Position numbers and translations under genes: made by a program. From Candidatus Thiodiazotropha sp. CDECU1 (GTDB lineage Bacteria > Pseudomonadota > Gammaproteobacteria > Chromatiales > Chromatiaceae): a stretch of DNA of 64,000 bases. The stretch lies in the NCBI RefSeq assembly GCF_963455295.1, contig NZ_OY734020.1, forward strand, positions 4,340,001 through 4,404,000. The letters are read 5' to 3'. The notes below the pieces were generated by a model. That model searched no databases, was not told the DNA's origin, and was given only the letters and a program-made list of their open reading frames with translations. Below, piece by piece: positions 58,301 through 64,000 of this stretch (positions are counted from its first letter, which is position 1; each line of letters opens with the position of its first letter).

Positions 58301-60180
58301 GCAAGCAGCTGATCGCCCTGTGGCGAGGTGAGACAGAACTGCGGGTTGATGGCGCAGTGCAGACCCTGAGAGGAAAACGCCGGGAGGTCAGTGTGTCGTT
58401 TTCGGTCTGTCCGGGTTATGAGCAGAGCCTGAGCAAGGTCTTTGTCTCCCTGTTCGACATCACTCAACGCAAGCAGGACGAAGATGGTTTACGCCTGGCG
58501 GCCAGTGTCTTTTCAACCAGCCAGGAGGGCATTCTGATCAGCGATGCCGACAACTGCATCATCGATATCAACCCGGCCTTTACCAGCCTCACAGGCTACA
58601 GCCGAGAAGAGGCGCTGGGGCAAAATCCCGGCTTTCTCAGCGCGGGCCGGCAGGACCAGGCGTTCTATGCCGAGATGTGGCAATCGATCAATACGACAGG
58701 GGAGTGGCAAGGGGAGCTCTTGAACCGGCGTAAATCGGGGGAGGTCTTTCCCGAGCTGCTCTCCATCGTTGCGGTGCGGGATGAACAGGGGCAACTGCAG
58801 CACTATGTGGGCGCCTTTTCCGATATCAGCGTGATCAAACAGCACGAAGCCGACCTGGACCGCATCGCCCACTACGATATGCTGACCTCGGTGCCCAATC
58901 GACGCCTGCTCGGCGATCGGCTGGACCAGGCCATCGCCTATACCCGGCGCCACGGCAAGAGCCTTGCCGTCTGTTACCTCGACCTGGACGGCTTCAAGCC
59001 CATCAACGACCAGTTCGGTCACGAGGGTGGCGATCACATGCTGGTTGAAATTGCCCGCCGCCTGGAGTCGATGTCCCGGGGCGAGGATACAGTCGCCCGC
59101 TTGGGCGGTGACGAGTTCGTGCTGCTGTGGAACAACATTGAAACCGAGGAAGATTGCATGCGGGCATTGGAACGCATCCTGGCGAAGGTAGCCGAACCGA
59201 TGCTGCTGGAAGATCAACCGGTATCGGTCTCAGCCAGTATCGGCGTAACGCTCTACCCGGACGACGATGTGGACGCCGACAGCCTGTTGCGCCATGCCGA
59301 CCATGCGATGTATACGGCAAAACAGCTCGGCAAGAACTGCTACAAGCTCTTCGACGCACGCCTGGAACGGCAGATATCTGCCCAGGCTGAACTCCTGAGT
59401 ATGATCGAGCGCGGTCTCGATCGGGGACAGTTTGAACTCTACTACCAACCCAAACTGGATTACACCGCCGGGAAAGTCGTCGGTGTTGAGGCGCTACTAC
59501 GCTGGAACGACCCTATCCTCGGCCTGTTGGGACCCGCGGAGTTTCTCTCCCTAATCGTAAACGACAGCCTGGCATTCCGCATGGGTCGTTGGGTGCTGGA
59601 AGAGGCGATATGCCAGGCGAAGATCTGGGATGATATGGGTATCACGATACCGATCAGTATCAACATCTTCCCGCGTCACCTGAAATTCAGCAGCTTTATC
59701 GACGACCTGCGTAGTGCCATTGAATCACACTGGCCGCAGATGCCGAAACATCGCCTACTGATTGAGATTATCGAATCTTCCGACCTGGAGGAGCTGGAAC
59801 CTATCGAAATGATAATCAGGGAATGCGTCGAGCTGGGGATAGGCTTCTCCCTCGACGACTTCGGCACCGGCTACTCCTCACTGGTCTATCTGCGCCGCCT
59901 GAGTATCGAAGAGCTGAAGATCGATCAATCCTTTGTGCGCGATATGCTCGATGACCCGGAAGATGAGGCGATCGTGGTTGGGGTGATCAGCCTGGGCCAG
60001 GCATTCGGCCTACGTGTTGTCGCCGAGGGGGTGGAAACCAGCCAGCAGGCAGAGTATCTGGTGGGCCTGGGCTGTCCAATAGTCCAGGGATACGGCCTGG
60101 GACGGCCGATGCCGCCACGGGCTTTTCAGAAATGGTATACCGGCATTTATGCCAACAAGTTGAAAATATGGCAAAAATAG
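52303..60180 (+). CDS. giant Ser/Thr-kinase-like/STAND/GAF/PAS/GGDEF/EAL regulator
   Basis: 2625 residues. Kinase-like domain (~10-290): HKDITPAN replaces HRDxKxxN, and the DFG motif is SGFG, so the Mg2+-binding Asp is lost and it is probably a pseudokinase. A STAND/AAA ATPase domain (~305-680) has Walker A SGYAGIGKSALI and Walker B LLLDDLQWLD. Then ~600 residues of helical TPR-like repeats, a GAF domain (~1300-1470), PAS (~1475-1595, 1600-1725), GAF (~1733-1900), PAS (~1900-2060, 2065-2180), intact GGDEF (LGGDEFV, ~2266) and intact EAL (GVEALLRW, DDFGTGYSSL). Known relatives end in a histidine kinase; here the output is cyclic-di-GMP. The hemerythrin gene overlaps its last 13 bp. Confidence 0.9.
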   Translation: MHCLLHLAPHELATLGYTDLSLLSETDAFRIIRAYTHDKQAVLIKAPVSSDPSAKLIHQLEHEFAITSDLNTEYVVRPGKIERGTSLTALILEDCACQPLSSLLKAPLEIDYFLTLAMGITTALAEIHRGGLVHKDITPANIFVTADGRVKLSGFGFASRLSRERPTLAHLQEIAGTLAYMAPEQTGRMNRSIDTRSDLYSLGVVFYQMLTGQLPFNASDPMGWVHCHIAIQPISPQQQLSTIPAPLSKIVMKLLAKAAEERYQTAEGLKIDLQRCHDEWLEGESIEPFELGMQDICNHLVIPEKLYGRGHEVKSLLSAVDRVVDNGNLEILLVSGYAGIGKSALINEIRRSMVSPKVLYAEGKYDQFKRDIPYATLTQALQALVRHILGRGKEEIAQWRDDLNNAIKPNARLVTDLVPDLVRLIGEQPAVAKVPPQEAQNRFHHVIRRLIEVFARPEHPLVLLLDDLQWLDNASLQLLEHLLTQSGLKHLLVLGAYRDNEVGQTHPLRRTVQVLNNREVRLSEIILKPLAIDHVCRLIVDTIHTDEERVLPLADLVLKKTGGNPFFVNQFLTSMAEENLLAFDSEAKEWTWNLDAIRAKGYSENVVDLMLQKLGGLPDETQQALKRLACLGTDTEIDTLAALSDQSETALHTALWGAVKVGLVLRDKASYRFLHDRVQETAYALIPEQDRPQLHLTIGRQLVSNPPSGKLDDTLFDVVNHLNRGAGLMTDPAEVIQLAELNAAAGRKARSSIAYATARELFSIAAAILSEDAWSNRYDFQFALYSDWAEAEFLCGDYAHAESLFETLLTRAASDLDRVGVYMLRMHCYPTAGRFDDALVAGIEALRLLGQSVPDDAGAVSQAIASEAETLEEYLQTHSIDDMPQAPEVTDVRARIMIDLLTGIAGPAYIGNRPELYPLFAYMNLNIIFQYGVSKEACHAFSAYALLQASSLGDLNAAYESSQTAISLSERFGESGVLGSVLYLHGNHVNFWLNPFSSDFPILERGFNACIDGGNLAFANYIGYSIVWQAIERGDALAGVLEFSNKYTGFAQDSGNEPIRQSIVLEQQFVKCLMGKTDGALSFSDEAIDESASAAVIGKGGFTCGLAYYHSLKMLVAYLLGDDTAAHSHALEARQLHSSVLSQPMQAMFHFLDGLVLARSCNAADDEQREKTLQTLAEHAQKLAFWADNAPANFACKHALVAAQIALLQRDTLSAEQLFERACETARTNNFIHWQAMASEAAARFYADRGLQTIARAYLHEALDCYARWGASAKVRQLQQQHTWLQPIQASPPGSLNHQLDTAALLEASQKLSGEVELGKLIKALMTLTLESAGADRGLLLLGRDRVYEVEVEATAVDADIQIKQLRTPINQIECAESVVNRVINTHQNILIDNTANPGEYSTDPYFQQMDAKCICCIPLLRQDELTGVLYLENSHTPGVFTHQRTAVLDLLATQAAISLENANLYQNIKESENEYHNLVETVQAAIVVHTADTQIIAANPMAQNLLGLSEAQLLGKNSTDSDWHFLREDGSIMPVEEYPVNQVLATDRALHNIIVGVDRPDREEPMWAMVSALPVFDETHSITRVIVSFSDITERKKSEQQLVASEQLFRTLVENSPDHIARYDLNLRRVYINPVLEKTFKVPRDQALRKTSEVSSPLLDPVSYMANLRKVIASGKEVADQIAYRTPQDEIHWASCRFAPEFDSHGKVQSVLVISNEITKQKLAELEQQEHTHFLESLDRINRVLQEEGNIEQIMNKALDEVLDIFACDRVYLLYPCDPYSSYWSIPMERTKPEYPGVLELGIDMPMNELVAWEVKLVLDTEHPVRVGPGTEYPVAEFLQKDFNIRSFMAMALHPRVDKPWQLGIHQCSYDRVWSDQELRLFEEIGHRISDGLNDLLITRNLRENEERFRLVYENSPVSIWEEDFSAVKSRLDELTQSNGADLEAYLDAHPEITKELVGLVRIVNINNATLELHEADSKEALLEGLPKTFIPESYDAFRKQLIALWRGETELRVDGAVQTLRGKRREVSVSFSVCPGYEQSLSKVFVSLFDITQRKQDEDGLRLAASVFSTSQEGILISDADNCIIDINPAFTSLTGYSREEALGQNPGFLSAGRQDQAFYAEMWQSINTTGEWQGELLNRRKSGEVFPELLSIVAVRDEQGQLQHYVGAFSDISVIKQHEADLDRIAHYDMLTSVPNRRLLGDRLDQAIAYTRRHGKSLAVCYLDLDGFKPINDQFGHEGGDHMLVEIARRLESMSRGEDTVARLGGDEFVLLWNNIETEEDCMRALERILAKVAEPMLLEDQPVSVSASIGVTLYPDDDVDADSLLRHADHAMYTAKQLGKNCYKLFDARLERQISAQAELLSMIERGLDRGQFELYYQPKLDYTAGKVVGVEALLRWNDPILGLLGPAEFLSLIVNDSLAFRMGRWVLEEAICQAKIWDDMGITIPISINIFPRHLKFSSFIDDLRSAIESHWPQMPKHRLLIEIIESSDLEELEPIEMIIRECVELGIGFSLDDFGTGYSSLVYLRRLSIEELKIDQSFVRDMLDDPEDEAIVVGVISLGQAFGLRVVAEGVETSQQAEYLVGLGCPIVQGYGLGRPMPPRAFQKWYTGIYANKLKIWQK

Positions 60181-60620
60181 AGCACTTTCAGCCGATCGAA
60201 TGGGAAGCATCCATGGCCACCGGTGTTGCCGCCATCGACAAACAACACAAATATCTCATCGACACCCTGCAAACAGCCAATGAAACATTACTGGCTGATG
60301 ACGATGTTGCCCTGCTGAAGAGAGTTGCCAATGATCTTCTCGGTTATGCCATTACCCATTTCGAAACCGAAGAGGAACTGATGCAGCGCTATGGTTACAC
60401 AGAAGCCCGGCCGGAGGAGGCAAGGGCTCACATCGCCCAGCATCGGGATTTTTCATGCCAGATAGTCGCTGTCCACGAGCAGTTGCGGGAGGGAAAAAAG
60501 GTTTCCCGCATCGAGGTACTGAGATTTCTGAACCATTGGCTGCGCGATCATGTACTCGGCGTCGACCAGCTGCTCGGTAAATATCTGGTCAAGCAAACAG
60601 GCCATGAAACCAAAAATTGA
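60168..60620 (+). CDS. bacteriohemerythrin
   Basis: 150 residues. All seven di-iron ligands of the family are visible: H27, H64, E68, H88, H92, H128 and D133 (patterns HKYL, HFETEE, AHIAQHRDF, HVLGVD). Binds O2 and could carry it or act as an O2 sensor. Start at the ATG 60168, which overlaps the end of the giant regulator gene by 13 bp (translational coupling); the longer frame from 60132 is not needed. Neighbouring cyclic-di-GMP proteins suggest oxygen-linked signalling. Confidence 0.93.
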   Translation: MAKIEHFQPIEWEASMATGVAAIDKQHKYLIDTLQTANETLLADDDVALLKRVANDLLGYAITHFETEEELMQRYGYTEARPEEARAHIAQHRDFSCQIVAVHEQLREGKKVSRIEVLRFLNHWLRDHVLGVDQLLGKYLVKQTGHETKN

Positions 60621-60664
60621 TTCATTTAACCGCAAATGAAATCTAGAGACATGGAGAGGCGGCC

Positions 60665-60808
60665 GTGATCGTTAACGATAAGATCGTGTCGGTGGCCGGT
60701 ATTGGTAATAAAAAGGAGGATCACAATGAGGGGGATGTACAACAGCTAAGGCTACTGATGGAAGGTATGTGGCGTCTGATCGAGCGCATGCGAACAGAAT
60801 TGGTCTAA
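60665..60808 (+). CDS. possible 47-residue small ORF, doubtful
   Basis: GTG start with GGAGAGG five bases upstream, ending at TAA 60808. No recognised family. It runs into the hemerythrin remnant that follows, so it may be part of the same decayed copy rather than a real gene. Confidence 0.25.
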   Translation: MIVNDKIVSVAGIGNKKEDHNEGDVQQLRLLMEGMWRLIERMRTELV

Positions 60809-60889
60809 ACCATTGGCTTAGTGATCATCTGCGGCGTCGATCAGTAACGGGGCAAATATCTGAGCGGGCAATATAAGCGTGATTTGCAA
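60790..60889 (+). pseudogene. remnant of a second bacteriohemerythrin C-terminus
   Basis: AACCATTGGCT, then GATCAT, GGCGTCGA-CAG and AAATATCTG occur in the same order and spacing as at 60531-60592 of the intact gene. Translated, they give NHWLSDH, then after a frame change GVDQ-stop and GKYLSGQY, against NHWLRDH, GVDQLL and GKYLVKQ in the intact copy. A frameshift and an in-frame stop show that this tandem copy is dead. Confidence 0.75.
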
Positions 60890-60977
60890 CACTGGCCCAT
60901 ACCTTTCACTGTGCGGCGAAGTGGTCAATTCCATATAAACGTCTATGCTTGTTCATATGGCCAGCGGAAGGCGGACA

Positions 60978-63824
60978 ATGGAAACACTAGGACTCACCCA
61001 TCTCCATAATATCGCAATTGATGAAACGGTATCGACCCCTATACCACGTACCCTGCTGCTGCGAAAAACACTCCTTCTGGCCTTACCCTTCCTAGCTATT
61101 TTCGGCATTGCCATTGTTAGCTATTTCAACCAACAGGTAACGGCGGTTGAAGAACATGCACGCAAGATGGACGAACTTGCCAACCATGACCTCTATCTGA
61201 CACTACAACAGATCCTGCGCAATATCAAAGGCGATATCAGACTGTTGGCGAGCAATCCCTTGCTGGTAAAGGTCATGAATAATCCGGAAGGAAGCGATGC
61301 GCAACGGCTAAGTGAACAATGGATAGTTTTTTCAGCGCAAAAGCGCATCTACGACCAACTCCGGCTGTTGGATCTTCAGGGTCGGGAGGTACTACGCATC
61401 AACTTGAACACCGATGGGGCAAGCCTGGTTCCACAACAACATTTACAAGACAAAACCGACCGCTACTATTTTAAGGAAGCCATGACACTTCCTCCTGGAG
61501 AGATCTATCTTTCTCCCCTCGATCTGAATGTTGAAAACAACAGGATAGAGCAGCCGCTGAAACCAATGCTGCGCATAGGCCTCCCGGTGACCAATGACAA
61601 AGGGAATAAGATTGGACTGCTCATTCTTAACTATCTTGCTCTCAACATAATGAATGAGATCGATATCCATGACGCGTTGACAGACAGTCAAAGTCATCTT
61701 ATCAATCAAAATGGCTACTATCTCCGCGGCCCCTCCAGGGACAGGGAGTGGTTGTTCATGTACCCGCACCACAACCAGCACAAGGGTAAATTTTCCGAGG
61801 ACTATCCAGATGTGTGGCGGCATATCCAACATGTCAGACATGACCAACTAATTACTGATCAAGGCATATTCAATTATCACTGGTTATCCTCACAAGATGC
61901 CAGTGATTCACCCAACCCATTCGCCCGGCAACTTGTGATTGTGTCTGTGGTCAGCGCTGCCAGACTGGCGTATATGATAGCGCCCTATCGCAATACCGCA
62001 TGGGGGTTAGCACTGATTGCCATACCCACAATATTTATCTTCGCCGGCGTGGCTTCACACTTCAGACTACGTGAGATCCATGCCTTCGAACGCTTACACA
62101 GTATCGAAGCCAATCAGCGCCTGATTCTCGAATCGGTAGGCGAGGGCATTCTCGGTATCGATGCCAGGGGAGAGCTGACCTTCGCAAACTCTCGCGCCGA
62201 GTACCTTATCGGCTATCAACAAAGTGAAATGCTCGGTCGATCGCTGCACAATCTGATCCACGACTGTCTCACTCAACAGAGTCAACATATTGCTGATAGT
62301 TGTCCATTACAACAAAGCCTGGTACATGGCAAATCCCGCCATCAAGACAGCGATACCTTCTTGCGCAAGAATTGCGACACCTTTCCTGTTGAGTACATCA
62401 GCAATCCGATTATCAAGAACGGGGAACTACAAGGCGGCGTCATCTCCTTCTTCGATATCTCGGTGCGTAAGAAGGCAGAACAACACGTCGAGTATCTGGT
62501 GCTATACGATCCCCTGACCGACCTTCCCAATAAGCGTCTCTTCCTCGACCGTCTCAAGCAACAGCTGGCGATAGCCAAGAACAACAATCAGATTTCTGCA
62601 TTGCTGTATATCGACATCGATCGATTCAAGCAGATCAACGATGCCATGGGACACGACAGCGGTGATGAAATTCTCATTGAAACTGCGCGTAGACTGAAAT
62701 ACATCACCCAGGAAGGAGACACCCTTGCCCATATCGGCAGTGACGAATTCGTGTTGTTACGCGCCAATGATTCCGTGGATGCGGATCATATGGCCCACAT
62801 TGCGCAACTCACTGCTGACGAGATCATGTTGATACTCGAACAGCCCTTCTATTTAAAGCGAGATAGTGTGCGCATTACGGCAAGCGTCGGTATCACCATC
62901 TTTCCACTTGGCAATGAGGAAGCCTCTAGTATCCTTGCCCAGGCCGATACCGCCGTTGCCAGCGCCAAACAGGCCGGGCGTTATACTACGAGGTTTTTTA
63001 AATCAGAGATGGAACAGACCACCAAAAGCTGGCTGCGCATCCACAATCGTATGCTCGACGCACTTGCTCATGATGCATTCACTCTTGTCTACCAGCCGAA
63101 AGTGGAACCTAACGGTATCCTCATCGGTGTAGAGGCACTATTACGCTGGGAGGATGAGGAGTTGGGCATAGTCAGTCCTGATGATTTCATTCCCATCGCG
63201 GAGCAGAGTGGATTGATCTTGCAGATCAATGACTTTGTTCTTGGCCAGGCGTGCAGGCAAATCAAGAGATGGACCGACGCAGGATTGTTTGACCCCATAG
63301 GCCGTGTAGCGGTAAACATCTCACCAACACAATTCTGCAATAGTAATTTCGTTACCTATATCCTGGAACATATCAGTCGTGCTGGAATTGATGCAAATAC
63401 CCTGGAACTCGAAATAACTGAACGTACCCTGGTGTCTGACACAGCCGCGATACGGGAAAAGCTGCTTACACTGCGCAAACTGGGGATACGTTTCAGTATC
63501 GATGATTTCGGTATCGGCTACTCCTCCCTCGCATATCTGCGACAACTCCCATTGGATCGGCTAAAGATCGATCGCGCCTTCATCGCGGATGTGGATAAGG
63601 TGAGTGATCAACAAAGAATCGTTGAAGCGATCATTCTACTCGCCAAAGGCCTTGCCATAGAGGTCATTGCCGAAGGTGTGGAAACGGCGGAAGAGATGAA
63701 CTACCTGATCAAAGCAGGCTGTCATGAGTTTCAGGGTTATCATTTTTACCAGCCGATGAATCCCGTTGCGATAACGAAGTTACTGCAGGAAACTGTAACG
63801 AGACATGGGGTCTCGTTAACGTAA
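60978..63824 (+). CDS. membrane CHASE/Cache-like sensor-PAS-GGDEF(degenerate)-EAL protein
   Basis: 948 residues. Transmembrane helices at ~29-48 and ~345-367 bracket a ~290-residue periplasmic sensor of the dCache type (YFKEAMTLPPGEIYLSPLDLNVENNRIEQPLKPMLRIG). PAS follows (~385-510), then GGDEF (~520-680) and EAL (~690-940). The cyclase motif is GSDEF, with the second glycine lost, so synthesis is doubtful; the phosphodiesterase motifs EALLRW and IDDFGIGYSSL are intact. Predicted output: cyclic-di-GMP hydrolysis. Start at ATG 60978, with GGAAGG six bases upstream. Confidence 0.9.
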   Translation: METLGLTHLHNIAIDETVSTPIPRTLLLRKTLLLALPFLAIFGIAIVSYFNQQVTAVEEHARKMDELANHDLYLTLQQILRNIKGDIRLLASNPLLVKVMNNPEGSDAQRLSEQWIVFSAQKRIYDQLRLLDLQGREVLRINLNTDGASLVPQQHLQDKTDRYYFKEAMTLPPGEIYLSPLDLNVENNRIEQPLKPMLRIGLPVTNDKGNKIGLLILNYLALNIMNEIDIHDALTDSQSHLINQNGYYLRGPSRDREWLFMYPHHNQHKGKFSEDYPDVWRHIQHVRHDQLITDQGIFNYHWLSSQDASDSPNPFARQLVIVSVVSAARLAYMIAPYRNTAWGLALIAIPTIFIFAGVASHFRLREIHAFERLHSIEANQRLILESVGEGILGIDARGELTFANSRAEYLIGYQQSEMLGRSLHNLIHDCLTQQSQHIADSCPLQQSLVHGKSRHQDSDTFLRKNCDTFPVEYISNPIIKNGELQGGVISFFDISVRKKAEQHVEYLVLYDPLTDLPNKRLFLDRLKQQLAIAKNNNQISALLYIDIDRFKQINDAMGHDSGDEILIETARRLKYITQEGDTLAHIGSDEFVLLRANDSVDADHMAHIAQLTADEIMLILEQPFYLKRDSVRITASVGITIFPLGNEEASSILAQADTAVASAKQAGRYTTRFFKSEMEQTTKSWLRIHNRMLDALAHDAFTLVYQPKVEPNGILIGVEALLRWEDEELGIVSPDDFIPIAEQSGLILQINDFVLGQACRQIKRWTDAGLFDPIGRVAVNISPTQFCNSNFVTYILEHISRAGIDANTLELEITERTLVSDTAAIREKLLTLRKLGIRFSIDDFGIGYSSLAYLRQLPLDRLKIDRAFIADVDKVSDQQRIVEAIILLAKGLAIEVIAEGVETAEEMNYLIKAGCHEFQGYHFYQPMNPVAITKLLQETVTRHGVSLT
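63797..63817. terminator. hairpin overlapping the 3' end of the GSDEF-EAL gene
   Basis: AACGAGAC (63797-63804) pairs with GTCTCGTT (63810-63817) with a 5-nt loop, within the last codons of the gene. It lies between two convergent genes. Confidence 0.5.
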
Positions 63825-63827
63825 CTG

Positions 63828-64000
63828 TTAATCGAACACCTCATCTCCAACAGGCTCATAATGGTCTGCCTGGTTCATTCTCTGACGGAATTTTGATAGC
63901 TCATAATACATGCGTAGACGGGCGCGGCTCTGATTGCCCAGGGGGCGATGCTCCGGCAGGCAGTGCCAGGGATTCATCTTCAGACCCTTTGCGAATTCGA
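63828..64000 (-). CDS. C-terminal fragment of a catalase-family-like protein (cut by window edge)
   Basis: Open to the window end on the minus strand; the TAA is at 63828-63830. The visible ~56 residues include LKMNPWHCLPEHRPLGNQSRARLRMYYELSKFR, close to the NPWH...EHRPLG...RAR..Y pattern of catalase-related haem proteins. Only this tail is visible, so the assignment is tentative. Confidence 0.55.
   Translation of the reverse strand, partial: EFAKGLKMNPWHCLPEHRPLGNQSRARLRMYYELSKFRQRMNQADHYEPVGDEVFD

Noticed and set aside
1-64000. CRISPR arrays, tRNA, rRNA or phage genes
   Set aside because: No regularly spaced repeats, no tRNA cloverleaf with CCA arm in the gaps read, no rRNA-like or structural phage genes.

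Overview
The window looks like a chromosomal segment of a gammaproteobacterium, most plausibly a sulfur-oxidising, autotrophic or mixotrophic member of the Chromatiales/Sedimenticola type. This is inferred from a DsrL-type flavoprotein, a type II citrate synthase near a sucCD pair with no 2-oxoglutarate dehydrogenase genes in view, a PPi-PFK-like phosphofructokinase, bacteriohemerythrin and many cyclic-di-GMP proteins. Gene order is dense and housekeeping-like for the first 43 kb and more accessory from about 43.8 kb onward. I saw no rRNA, tRNA, CRISPR array or phage.

Layout. 0-12 kb: a truncated gene, a TA-flanked miniature inverted-repeat element (MITE), gltA, a KamA-family radical-SAM gene, then a sucC-sucD-ppk2-secreted-protein operon, a dienelactone hydrolase, an alpha/beta-hydrolase/TlpA pair that looks like a frameshifted fusion, a membrane protein with a histone-like tail, and pfk. 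12-22 kb: a secreted nuclease whose signal peptide is encoded by the rpmE terminator, rpmE, DUF3135, rof, an H-NS-like gene, a second MITE, a GGDEF-EAL gene, hemW, a Tat-exported TRAP binding protein, a second palindromic repeat, and uvrD. 22-33 kb: a monooxygenase, a PlpD-type patatin/beta-barrel protein, glucokinase, then a peroxide-defence block: di-haem peroxidase, a PerR-like Fur regulator, and an operon of rubrerythrin, Fe-S oxidoreductase, encapsulated-ferritin-like protein and DUF3501, with PerR-box-like palindromes upstream of the peroxidase and of rubrerythrin. Two DUF4398 lipoproteins follow, one with an OmpA domain. 33-37 kb: a GT2/GtrA/membrane glycosyltransferase-like operon.

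36.7-46.2 kb: a seven-gene cyanate operon (substrate-binding protein, permease, ATPase, CobW GTPase, WD40 protein, cyanase, CbiM-like permease) divergent from a PAS-PAS-AAA+-Fis sigma-54 activator. The intergenic region carries a near-consensus -24/-12 element and three palindromes. The operon would import cyanate and hydrolyse it to ammonia and CO2; the CobW/CbiM pair hints at a metal requirement.

46.2-64 kb: an AT-rich, probably acquired TIR-transmembrane-WD40 gene; an orphan dsrL; a 2625-residue protein joining a pseudokinase-like Ser/Thr kinase domain, a STAND-type ATPase and long helical region to GAF, PAS, GGDEF and EAL domains; an overlapping bacteriohemerythrin gene; a decayed second hemerythrin copy; a membrane sensor with GSDEF-EAL; and the end of a catalase-like gene. 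The best candidates for something undescribed are the giant kinase/STAND/cyclic-di-GMP protein coupled to hemerythrin, the TIR-TM-WD40 protein, the cyanate-CobW-WD40-CbiM operon, and the MITE family that writes TAG stop codons at its insertion junctions.
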